From assembly GCF_029962835.1 (NCBI RefSeq), contig NC_080574.1, positions 22,108,001 to 22,172,000 of the forward strand: a stretch of DNA of 64,000 nt. The letters are read 5' to 3'. Positions within the stretch are counted from its first letter, which is position 1; every line of letters starts with the position of its first letter. Made by a program: the position numbers and the translations under genes. The stretch comes from Magnolia sinica. Its lineage: Eukaryota > Streptophyta > Magnoliopsida > Magnoliales > Magnoliaceae. Below are positions 22,901 through 34,900 of the stretch, piece after piece. The notes beneath the pieces are model-generated. The model was not told where the DNA came from. It did no database searches and saw only the letters and a list, made by a program, of their open reading frames with translations.

Positions 22901-25900
22901 TAACTTGTGGGTCGTGATTGGGTCACGACTCATGAGTGCAGAATGGCAATGCATTGACCACCATTGCTGTTCATCCCAGTGATATATTGTTCCAGGGCTA
23001 CACTGCATGCTGATTGGGTGATCCTAACCATTTGCTTGTTTCATCAAATGGATTGTTAAAATAAATGGTGGATTGTTTCATCAAATGGATTGTTAAAATA
23101 AATGGTGGACAGTCCAAATTCAAGGTGTGCAATCAAAAGATTAAGATCGTCTGATCCATGATCAATCCATGCCATTCTCCATCCATTTGAGGCCCATGAT
23201 TTTTTTTCATGGTTTGGAATGGTGTGCATGTATGACAAAACCACAAAACACAAAACAGAATACTACAAACACAAGAAGAATGTTTGTGGTGAATTTTTCT
23301 GCCCTCAACTGAGAGCTTTCTTGTCCATAATATAGATATTCTACAGCAATCTAGTTCCCCAATTTAGGGGTCAGTTACATCAATCTAGATCCCCAATTTA
23401 GGGGTCAGTTACATCAATCTAGATCCCCAATTTAGGGGTCAGTTACAGCAATTTATAGCAATTGGTCAGTTACAGCAATTTACAGCAATCTAGATCCTTT
23501 ATGTTAGGGGTCATATCGTTGACAATGTATACCATTTGTATTGGCTACATCCTTAAATTTTAGTTATTTTTGGAAAACATTCACTGTAGTGTAGCTTATC
23601 GTTCTTATTCATCATCATGATCATCATAATAACCTTCTGCGAATGAGTCAACTTTTGAAACGTAGGAGTTATGCAATTTGCTACCCACCAAACACCAACC
23701 TTCTTCTTTTACATGGAGTCTCGGAAACCGGCCATCATAGAGCTGCACATTGATAACACTCACTTGCCAGCATGATGCAACTACTAATCCACATCCAAAT
23801 ACTGTCTAAAGGGTCATCATGGAGAGGCAGTTGTGATATTAAGAAACTTTGGGAAAGAGTGATTGAGCAAAGGCTAAAGCATGACATGAGTGTATCAAAA
23901 AATCAGTTTGGTTTCATGCTTGGGAGGTCTACCACTGAAATTATTTTCCTGCTTAGACAATTGATGGAGAAATAGGGAGGAGAGGATCTCCGCATGGTCT
24001 TTATTGACTTAGAGAAAACATATGATGGGGTCCCTAGAGAGTTAATCTGGTGGGTGTTGGGAAAGAAAGGGGTTTCAAGAGGACATATTGACATGATATA
24101 TATATATATATATATATAGATTAGGGAGTTTAACAAATGTGAGGGCCACTAGTGGAGAGACAAGTGAATTCCTAATTACTCTAGGCTTGTACTAAGGTCG
24201 GCATTGAGCCCCTACTGATGCAGGATGGATGGCCTAACCTAGAATGATGCAATGAGGTCATGAACAAGTTAACTAGATCAATTTAAAGCACATAAATAAT
24301 GCTAATCTATCACAAACTTAAAGAAGTTAAGTATTTAATTATACTTAGATTCAAGACTAAATCACAATCCTACAGCTTTATCTTATAAAACATGATTAAA
24401 TTGGACCTATGGAAGATAGGACTTCCATCTAGCATAGGAATTGATCTAATTCGAAAGGGAATCTCTTGGTTTTGTTGAAGGGCTTAAGAACTAGGGTTTT
24501 GTGATTTGGGGATTTGGGAATTAGGGCTATGAGAATTAGGGTTTTGCGGGATTAAGTTTGTGGGAAATAGGGTTTTGAGAACTAGGGTTTGACACACAGG
24601 GTTTTGGGAAATTAGAGTTGGGATGTGGGGTTTTAGGGATTAGGGTTTAAGATTGGGGTTTTGGGAAATCTAGGTTTTAGGATTGGAATTGAAGGTTTTA
24701 GGCTTCGAATTATGTATTTTAGAGAGGAAGGAACAAGGAACAAAGAGGGAAAAACAGAGGAGATGGGTTGGTCGTACGGATGGCCATATGGTCTTGTCCG
24801 TATGATGATCATATGGTCACGTGTGGAGGTCTGTACGATCGTATGGTGGTATGGTATAGGGAGGTCTAGGTTTAGATGGATTTTGGAGGAGATTGGGGAT
24901 GAGTTCTTTGTTTTGGATGATGACAAATAAGAAAAGAAAGGAAGAGATGAAGAAGGAAGAAAAAAGAAGATGAGACCTTGTTGAGAAGAGAGAAAAGTAG
25001 AAAAGATAACTAGGGAATTGTTCCTTGTGGCTTCGCACCACCAATCCAATCACATGATGAAAATTTTCTCAATCTCAAAGCAAAATGAGAGAAATCTCTT
25101 TCATGCATAATGGCTAAGGTTGGGACGTCCAATCCTTTATAGTATAAGAAAAGACCTTTTTCAAAAAGACGCTCTCAGATAAGATTCTCAACATAAAGAT
25201 GCTCAATGAATTAAAAGTTGTTCGTAACTCTGTAATCTCAACACAATTATGAGCTATACCAAAAATAACGAAACATATAAACAAACTAAACAACTAAACT
25301 ATTTCATGGCCCATGGAAATCCACAATCAAGATGTTCAATGATGATGATTCAACGGTTTGATCGCCATGTCCACTCGATCCAACGGTCCGATGTATTCAT
25401 CAAGCTCCTATATGCAGCCCACACGTATCTTCCCAGTGTGGGGTCCTAAAAAATGTACGAACATGCACGTGGGGTCTTCAACTTGGCTAGGAATGTGAAT
25501 TGGATCAAGTAGGCCCCATGTAATGGTCGTCTAGCCATAAAGAGACTAGCTCAACCCTCCTCCTTTGGTATGGTGCACACTGCTCAGACATCCTCATCAT
25601 GTACCTTTCGCATTGGTTATGGACAAGTTAATGAGGCATCTGCAGAAGAGACCCCATGGCGTATGTTGTTTGCAAATGACAAGTTTTGATTGAAAAGATG
25701 AAGAAGGGCATAAACACAAAGCTACATTTATGGAGGGATGCTTTAGAATCTAAAGGATTTAAAATTAGTCGGACTAAAACAAAGGATATGGAGTGCAATT
25801 TTAGTAACAATAGGAGTTAAAATGAGGAATTAGTTAAAATTGCTGACCAAGCAGTTTCCTAAAATGACCACTTTCGTTACCTTGGGTCTATAATTCATGA

Positions 25901-28900
25901 GAGTGGAGAGATTGAGAAGGATGTTGCCCATAGAATTCAAGCCGAGTGGAAGAAATGGAAATGTGCCTTTGGAGTTTTGTATGATCATTGTGTACCACTC
26001 AAACTGAAAAGGAAATTTTATACGATAGCTATAAGATCAGTCATGATTTATGGGACAAAATGTTGGACAGATAAGGAACATGTTCATAGGATGAGGTGTA
26101 GCTGAAATGAGGATATTGAGATGGATGGGTGGCAAGATGAGGAAGGATAAAATTAGAAATGAATGCATTTGAAGGAACTTAAGAGTAGCACCAATCAAGG
26201 TATTCAATAACAGTAACGGTAGCCATAACGGCCACTGCCGTTAATGTTACAATAAAAACTGTAATGTGTAACAGTTCCCACTAACTATTTTTAAAACCTT
26301 TGGCACCAATAGGTAATAGGATGAGGGAAAGTAGATTTCGATGGTTTGGTCATATGTAATGGAGACCAAGAACATCCAATTAGAAGGAGTGGGTTGGTAC
26401 AAGTTGAAGGCTTTGAAAGGGCAAGGGGAAGGACATAGGTGGAGGTATTGAGAAAGTACTTTATGACCTATGGTCTAGTTGAAGTATGGCTCTTGAATCT
26501 TGATAGAGTGGAATAGCGGAACAAGATTCATGTAGCTGACCCCGATTAATTGGTACGAGGCTTTGATGATGATGATAATGATGATGGAGAGGCAGTTGCC
26601 AGATATTTCTGCTGACTGCTGAGCACAAGTGATCCACACATAGAGGTTCATGCTCAAGTACATTGTCTTGTGGTTGGCTGCAACAATAGCAAGGAGCCCA
26701 CCAATGCATGTTTACTGAATGCCGCTTGCATACCAAGAGAATCATGCTCCTCATGCTGTGTTAGAACGACTATTACACCCTACTTACAAAGGGCATTTGT
26801 GAACGGTTATAGAGTTGAACAAGTCTGCTAAGCCTATTAATCTTATTCATGTTCTGAAATTTTGTTCCTTTATTATAAAAATACACAAACATGCACCTTT
26901 AGGGCCTATTTGGCTCCCACTTAAAATGAGTTATCTCATTCTTGTTAATCGTAATTGTTAGTGTACATAGATATTGTGCACCTGTGGTGTACACAAATCC
27001 TCGTACACCTGAATGAACCATGTTTCGGATTTGGCTTTGATTTCCTAATTTCTCTTATCTCCTATCTCTTAGTTTTCTATTGTAATCAGTCCTCTCTTCC
27101 TGTAAATCATCTCTTTTGTAAATAAAGGATTAAGGAAAGGGGGGATATGTAAAGATCTCTCCCTCCTCTCATGTTCCCTGTTCTCTTTCTCATCTTTCTT
27201 TTCTCTCTTCCCCATCTAATCTACATGTTATGTTATCAGAAAATTACTGATCCAATCCTTCTCCAAATATTCTTCTTATTTCCTAGATTCTTCTTTCCCC
27301 TTCTCATCCTCGATTTTGAAAGTCGATCAAAGTTTTTCCCCCCTCTCAGTAAGATGGTGAAAGTGAGATTATCTTTCCATCACCATCCAATAGATGCAGC
27401 TATAATGCATTGTTGACCTATTTAGAAGGGATTTCCCACCGATCATTCTATCTGGAAGGAGGAATTGCTGCTTCTCTGACTGCAAATCCCACCAGAAAAA
27501 TCTCTCAATCTCACCAGAATCATCTTCCAGCTGGGCTTTTTTTTTTTGGGCTCTGGAACAGTCTAGCATCCGGAAACCTTGTCAAAACTCAATTCCGGCA
27601 CTGGATCAAAGTCAGGGCCTCTCCAACATCATGGGATCATTCACGACCACCTCCGCCATCGCCAAAAGTTCTGGATCTGAGCCAGAAACCTCCCTGTGTT
27701 GCTGGATTCCACATTTGCTATTGTCAGAATCACTGATTTGTGTCTGGACTCTGTGGTTATCGGAATCAAGCATAGACCTCTCTATTGTTGCCGGAAGTGC
27801 AGGACCTGAACTGAAATCCTTCTAGTGATGTCGGATTCCCCTTCTTTCTTTATCGGCATTGGATTCAAGTCCTGCAACCTCCATTGACATTAGATCTTCC
27901 ACGTGGGCCACCTATTGGCACCATATCTGACGCGTGGTCCTGCTACAGACACTTGATCTGCCTTGAGGGCCACCCATTGCTGCTGGATTTGATGTAGGTA
28001 CCTCCATCCACCATCAAATCTGCCTCTTGGACCATCATTTGACGCCAGAACTACCCCATGGACAAGCTATTGATGATGACGGATCTAATGTGCAGCCTCC
28101 CAGCAGGGACCGAATCTACCCTCAGGACCCTTCGACAGTACACTATCATCTCTAAGGATTTTTTTTAAATCATTCCCTAGATGGGAGATAATAAACACAC
28201 TCAAATTCCATCTGGTCAAATGAACAACCCTAGTCTTACAATCACTACCATAAAACTAGATGGCACCAATTATTTGAAATGGTCTCAAGCAGCTTGAATG
28301 TATATTGGAGCTTGGAAAAGATTGGGATGCATTTCAAAAACCAAGAAACAACCCAATCCCGATGATCCCACTCATGATATATGGGAAAGTGAAAACTGGC
28401 TTGTGATGTCTTGGTTGTTAAATTCCATTTAACCCAACATTAGTCACGGTCTTTCTCTCTTGAAAATTGCAAAGAATGTATAGGATGAAGTAACAAAATG
28501 TACTCTTAAAAGGAAGGCTTGCCCCACCTTTCTCAACTCCACACAGATTAACAATCTCGAACAAGGTGATAGAACCATGGAATGGTACTTCGCTAGCTTG
28601 AACAAAAAATGGGGGGAATACTGAATGCCGCTTGCATACCAAGAGAATCATGCTCCTCATGCTGTGTTAGAACGACTATTACACCCTACTTACAAAGGGG
28701 ATTTGTGAACGGTTATAGAGTTGAACAAGTCTGCTAAGCCTATTAATCTTATTCATGTTCTGAAATTTTGTTCCTTTATTATAAAAATACACAAACATGC
28801 ACCTTTAGGGCCTATTTGGCTCCCACTTAAAATGAGTTATCTCATTCTTGTTAATCGTAATTGTTAGTGTACATAGATATTGTGCACCTGTGGTGAAGGG

Positions 28901-31900
28901 AATTGATGCGGACACAAGCGCATTCAAGGTGTACCAACGAAGAAAGCGCCAACCACAAGTGCCGTCCTTGTGGACAGGCGACTATTGAGGAGCTGAAGAC
29001 CTTTCACATGTGATTGGACATATAGAAGACACCACTCAGGGAAGACACATGTGAAGGAAGATTGGAGAAAGAAGACCGAGTGCCCAAACTTTCCCGTACT
29101 TATGTTATTTGCGCGTTTTTGACTTAATTAGGGGTCTTTTAGTAATTTTATATCTTTATTTGCTTATTCTAGGGGTATTTTAGTAATTTTATGTCTTTAT
29201 TTGCTTATTTAAGTGGGCTAAAGCCCTAAACTCGAATTTTAACTATTGATTAATGAAAAGCAAACCCTTTGGTTGCCTCCTTCCTCTCTTCTCTCTAATG
29301 GTGCTTCTTCTCTTCCCTTGATCTTCTTCTTCTAATTTCTTCTTGTGCCCCTCCAACTTCTTCAAGGTAATAATTTTCTTCCTTCTATTTTCCAGTTTTG
29401 GCTAATCCTTCTTCGATCAAAATCTTGAGAACCGATCTAAACCCTAAACCCCCAAATTCTCAAATCCCTAATCCGAGAAACTTTTTGGTTCTTCGGACTA
29501 GTGATCTTCATTGATCGATTGGGTGTGACCATGCAAGATCGGGAGGTCTCATCCTTCGCCGGATCCAACCTAAGTAGTAATTGAATTCCATAATCCATGG
29601 CTGTAGTAATGGCCCGCTCTATTGCATGTTTCCTTTATGATTTTCTCAGTTATGATGATTACTGTTAGAATTTTAGATCATTTATTCATTTTTTTTCCGC
29701 TGTTTAATTATGTCCATGAGCATGCATCATAATTAGGGCTGTCCTGCGTCAAATTTGGTATCAAAGCCTAAGCTTGCATGGTTTTTGTCTAGATCGAGTT
29801 ATCAAATTAGAGTTTTGATTTTTAGGTTTAACTTAGGAAAGTTCCAGGTTTAGAAAGTTTTCAATTTTAAAAACTTTCTAATTTTAGAAAGTTCCTAATC
29901 TGGAAAATTTTCAGATTTGAGTTGTTTCCTATTTCAACTTAATTGTGTCAGTTCATAATTGTTTTGCATTCATCACATTCATCTTTAAAGTCATAACAAC
30001 TAGTAGTCTAGTTAGGTAGAGTTTGGTTCAAGTCTTCATTGTATGCCCACGAGAAGAGGTAGAGGTTTCGGACTTCAACCTACCATGAATAACGAGCAGT
30101 TATCTGAGCAACTTGCTCAATTGATACAAAAGATAACCGCCCAAGAAGCGGGTCAAAGGCGTGAGTTTGCCCGCCTTGAGAACCAAATTACCACTACCAT
30201 GACTAAAGTGGAGCAACTAGAGGCGTCCCAAAAGAAAAACCTCGCTGTAGGGGAAGATGCGCACTCTCAAGTGGAAAGAATCATTGAAGAACGTGCTGCC
30301 ACACGTGGTGGTAGTGAGGATAGAGATCGTGGTAATGGTCGTGGTGTGGTGCGAGAGGCACGAGCCACATGTGGTCATCAAGACCGCTATGATCCAGATG
30401 AGCGTGCGATGAAGAGTGTGAGAGTTGAGGCCCCGAGTTTTGATGGGCGCTTGGATCCCAAGGCGTTCCTTGACTGGGTTGCTGACATGGACCACTACTT
30501 TGAGTGGTATGGCATGTCGGAAAACCGTCAAATGCGGTTTGCTAAGATGAAGCTTGTGGGTCAAGCCAAGCTCTTCTGGACCAACACCGAGCGTAGGATA
30601 GAGAGAGTTGGTAGAGCCCTTATCACACATTGGTATGAGATGAAAGAGAAGTTGAAGGAGAAGTACCTTCCCCTCTCATACCGTCAGAAGCTCCTTGACC
30701 AATGGCAATCCTTACGCCAAGGGTCAATGCCTGCCGCTGACTACATCGCTAAATTTGAAGAGTATGTGATGCGATGTGATATCCGAGAAGACCCTCTAGT
30801 AACGCTCTCGCGTTTCAAGACGGGCCTTTGTGCGGATCTTCAGCGCGAGCTTATTACTCGGCCCTTAACGGACTTAGATGAAGCATATCAAGTCGTGCAG
30901 GAGTTAGAGCAATATTTGAAGGCTCCTGTCATTCGTCGTTTTGAGTCCCGAGACTCAAATTCTAGAACTAGTACCCAAGGACCTAGACCTAATATTGGTA
31001 ATCAACCTACGGCACGGGCGACCATTCCGCCTAGGCCTAGGGAGGACAAGGGCAAAGGGGTTCTTGGTGCCGGTCCTAGTAACATGAGCCAAGTGAGGTG
31101 CTATGAGTGTGGCAACTTTGGCCACATGTCTAATCAGTGTCCTACGAAGAGCCGTGGGAGAGCCTTAGTTATAGGCGAGTCCCACGAGGGTGGAGATGAC
31201 CATGGTGATTATGAAGTTGAAGAGTATCACCCTGAAGGAGGACTTACTGATGAAGAAGAAGTGGATGGAGAAGCAACGCTTGCAGTAGTCAGGCGTGTGT
31301 TAGCTCAGTCTAGAAGTAGTGCTGACTGGCGTCGAAGCACTATCTTCTACACTATTGCCAAGTGTGGTGAAAAGAATTGTAAGGTGATAGTGGACAGTGG
31401 AAGTTGTCAGAATGTGATTTCCACGAGCACCTTAGATCGCTTAAAACTGAAATCCACACCTCATCCAGACCCGTATAAAGTTTCTTGGGTTGACAAGACA
31501 TCCCTACCTGTCACCCAGCAATGTCTAGTCCCCATTGAGTTTGGGTCATACAAAGAGTCCCTGTGGTGTGATGTTTTACTTATGGATGTGAGACATGTTA
31601 TCCTAGGTAGACCATGGCTATTCGATAATGATGTCACGATCTTTGGCCGTTCGAATGCGTGTACTTTTATGTATAATAGTAAAAAGATCAAACTTAATCC
31701 CATGCCACCTAAGAATACATTAGGGAAGAAGAAGGATGAGAAGGCAAGTGAGCCTAGAGAAATGGGGAAATCCAAACCTAAGTCTTTACATATAATCAGC
31801 GCAAGAGAGTTTGAAAAAGAGGCTAAGGAGGATTCTATGGTGTATGCCCTTGTGGCTAGAGAAATTACACCTGAGGCCATCAGAGTTGCCCCGTGAAGTG

Positions 31901-34900
31901 ACCTCGGTCTGAAGGAATACAGTGATGTATTTCTGAAGACTTACCGAATGAGTTGCCACTTATGAGGGACATACACATGCCATTGATCTTGTCCCGGGGT
32001 CTACTCTACCGAACCTTCCTCGCTACAGGATGAACCCTGCAGCGCATGCCGAGTTGAAGAAGCAAGTTGATGAGCTTATGCCAAAGGGTTTCATCCAAGA
32101 GAGTATGAGCCGTGTGCCGTGCCTGCATTGTTGATGCCAAAGAGAGACGGCACGTGGCGCATGTGTGTGGACAGCCATAAACAAAATTATTGTCAAGTAT
32201 AGGTTCCCTATACCTAGACTTGATGATATGCTTGACATGATGGCCAGGTCCACTATATTCTCTAAGATAGACCACAAGACTGGATATCACCAAATCCGTA
32301 TACGCCCCGGAGATGAGTGGAAGACGGCGTTTAAGACGAAAGCTGGGTTGTATGAGTGGTTGGTCATGCCTTTCGGCTTGACTAACGCACCCAGTACTTT
32401 CATGCGGGTGATGACACAAACTTTGAGGCCGTTCATGAAAAATTCCTAGTGGTATACTTTGACGATATTCTTATTTATAGTACCACTAAGGAATCACACC
32501 TTGAACATTTCAAAATGGTCTGTAGTGTCCTTAGGAAGAAAAGGTTGTACGCTAATCTTAAGAAATGTGCATTCATGTCTAGCCAAGTTGTGTTCTTAGG
32601 ATTTATAGTGTCATCTGAAGGGATGCGCTCAGACCCTAAAAAAGTCAGGGCCATAGTTGAGTGGCCAGAACCAAGGAACATTCATGAGATGTGAAGTTTT
32701 CACGGCCTAGCAACTTTTTATCGTCGGTTCATTAAGGGTTTAGCACGATCATGGCTCCCATTACCGAGTACATGAAAAAGGGAGAGTTTGTGTGGTCTAA
32801 AGCCGCCGTCAAGGCTTCTAAAGAAATTAAGGGTAAGATGGTGGAAGCTCTTGTCATGCGTTTACCTGACTTTTCTAAAGTCTTTGTAGTAGCGTGCGAT
32901 GCGTCTGGTGTCGGTATAGGTAGAGTGTTGAGTCAAGAAGGACACCCAGTGGCCTATTTCAGTGAGAAACTGAATGAGGCAAAACAAAAATACTCCACTT
33001 ACGACAAAGAATTTTATGCAGTAGTGCAATCCTTGAGACATTGGCGACACTACCTCCTACCGCAAGAATTCGTTTTGTTTTCTGACCATGAGGCTTTGAG
33101 ATATTTACATTCTCGGAAGAAACTCAACCCAAGGCATGCCAAGTAGGTAGCGTTTCTTCAGGAATATTCGCTTGTTTTGAAACACAAGGTCGGGGTTGAA
33201 AACAAACCAGCGGATGCCCTTAGTAGGAGAGTGGCGTTGCTCAACTCCTTGAGTGTAGAGGTAGTCGGATTTGAGCAACTGAAAGATGAATACCTCATAT
33301 GTCCTGATTTTGGGGGTACTTACACGTCGCTATCTAGTGACCAGCATATTATGGGTGAATATGTTCTTAAAGATGACTTTCTTTTCAAGAGAGACAGACT
33401 TTGTATTCCCCGTATGTCCCTTCGTGAATTCCTCATCTGGGAGCTTCATTCAGGAGGGATAACTGGCCATTTTGGTCGTGATAAGACCATTGCCCTCGTG
33501 GAAGATCGTTTCTATTGGCCAAGCCTCAAGCGAGACGTAGCCAAAGTTTTAGGGCAGTGTCGAACATGTCAGCTGGCAAAGCAAAGAAAGCAAAATACCG
33601 GGCTGTACACGCCATTGCCAGTGCCACATGGTCTGTGGCAGGACATTAGTATGAACTTCGTGCTCGGGCCTCCCAAGACTATAAAAAAGCACAATTCTGT
33701 TTTTGTCGTTGTGGACCGTTTTTCTAAAATGGCGCATTTCCTCCCATGTTCGAAGACGTCAGATGCATCTCATGTTGCTCATCTTTCTTTTGATGGTGTG
33801 GTGCGTCTCCATAGGTTACCTAAAACCATAGTGTCTAATCGTGATATTCGTTTACTAGCTATTTTTGGAAGACACTGTCGCACATTATGGGAACTGGTTT
33901 GCAATTTTCTACTGCTTACCACCCACAAACAGATGGTCAAACTGAAGTGGTAAACCGTAGCCTTGAAAATCTTCTACGTTATCTAGTGGGTGAACATGTT
34001 AAGACTTGGGATCTAATTTTACCAACTGCTGAACTTGCTTATAATGGGTCAGTTAATAGATCTACAAGGTTGAGTCCTTTTGAAACTGTAAGTGGTTATA
34101 AACCTAGAATGCCCATAGATCTCTTACCTATGTCTGTTACCCAAAGGTCTTCTGAGTCAGCCGATGCATTCGCACGCCATATTCATGATTTGCATACACA
34201 TATTAGACAGCGGTTAAATAAGAGCAATGATGATTATAAAGTTTCAGCTGATTCTCATCGTAGAGTGCAAGAATTTCAAGAAGAAGACTATGTAATAGTG
34301 CGAATAAGGCCAGAGCAATTCTCTTAAGGATCTGCAAAGAAATTACAAGCGCGTAGTGCTGGACCATTCAAGATATTACAAAAGGTTGGGTCTAACGCGT
34401 ATCGGGTTGATCTTCCACCTGAAATGAGCATTAATCCAACTTTTAATGTGGAAGATCTAGTCCGTGCCCATACTCCCATTGTTGATACATCGTCCCTTTC
34501 ATGGCCTTTTTCTGAGTTTGCTACCCAACCCCTTCTACCCCCTCCTCCACTCATTACCCATAAAGAAGCAATTGAAGAAATCTTGGATGACAAGATAGTA
34601 TCCACGAGAGATGGAGGTTTCCAAAGGTATCTTGTCAAGTGGAAGAACAAACCATCGTCTGAATCTACGTGGCTGTCGGGCGACGCATTGCAGGGTATTG
34701 ATCCAGATCTACTCGAGCGCTACAAAAGTTTCAACTCGTCGGAGTCGAGTTTTTCTCACCCGAGGGGAATTGATGCGGACACAAGCGCATTCAAGGTGTA
34801 CCAACGAAGAAAGCGCCAACCACAAGTGCCGTCCTTGTGGATAGGCGACTATTGAGGAGCTGAAGACCTTTCACATGTGATTGGACATATAGAAGACCCC

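Larger units (their letters stand above)
23834..26583 (+). mobile_element. RTE-like LINE, 5'-truncated, with two nested insertions
   Basis: A perfect 15-bp target duplication ATGGAGAGGCAGTTG flanks it (23819-23833 and 26584-26598). The body begins inside reverse transcriptase and ends in a (GAT)n tail (about 26563-26583), as expected for target-primed integration. A solo LTR (24216-25599) and a short hAT MITE (26195-26301) sit inside it. The endonuclease domain is absent. Confidence 0.85.
26714..28618 (+). repeat. Tandem duplication, copy 1 (about 1.9 kb)
   Basis: Covers copia-2 5' flank, 5' LTR, leader and start of gag. It is nearly identical to 28619-28895 plus 35567-37189, differing by scattered substitutions and a 5-bp length change at the primer site. 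It ends abruptly inside gag (aatggggggaa) and joins the start of copy 2. Confidence 0.9.

Noticed and set aside
23347-23450. Short direct repeats resembling a CRISPR array
   Set aside because: Units are directly adjacent without unique spacers, and the context is a plant intron.
24488-24685. True interstitial telomere array
   Set aside because: No consecutive TTTAGGG units; spacing and sequence are irregular, so only telomere-like.
27410-27825. Open frames of 108 and 64 codons in the copia-2 leader, repeated at 35983-36309
   Set aside because: They lie between LTR and gag in both duplication copies, have no known domain and are not preserved relative to the gag start. Probably non-coding leader.
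30217-30630. 137-codon minus-strand frame and other long antisense frames over the chromovirus
   Set aside because: They are shadows of the Gag and Pol frames on the + strand.
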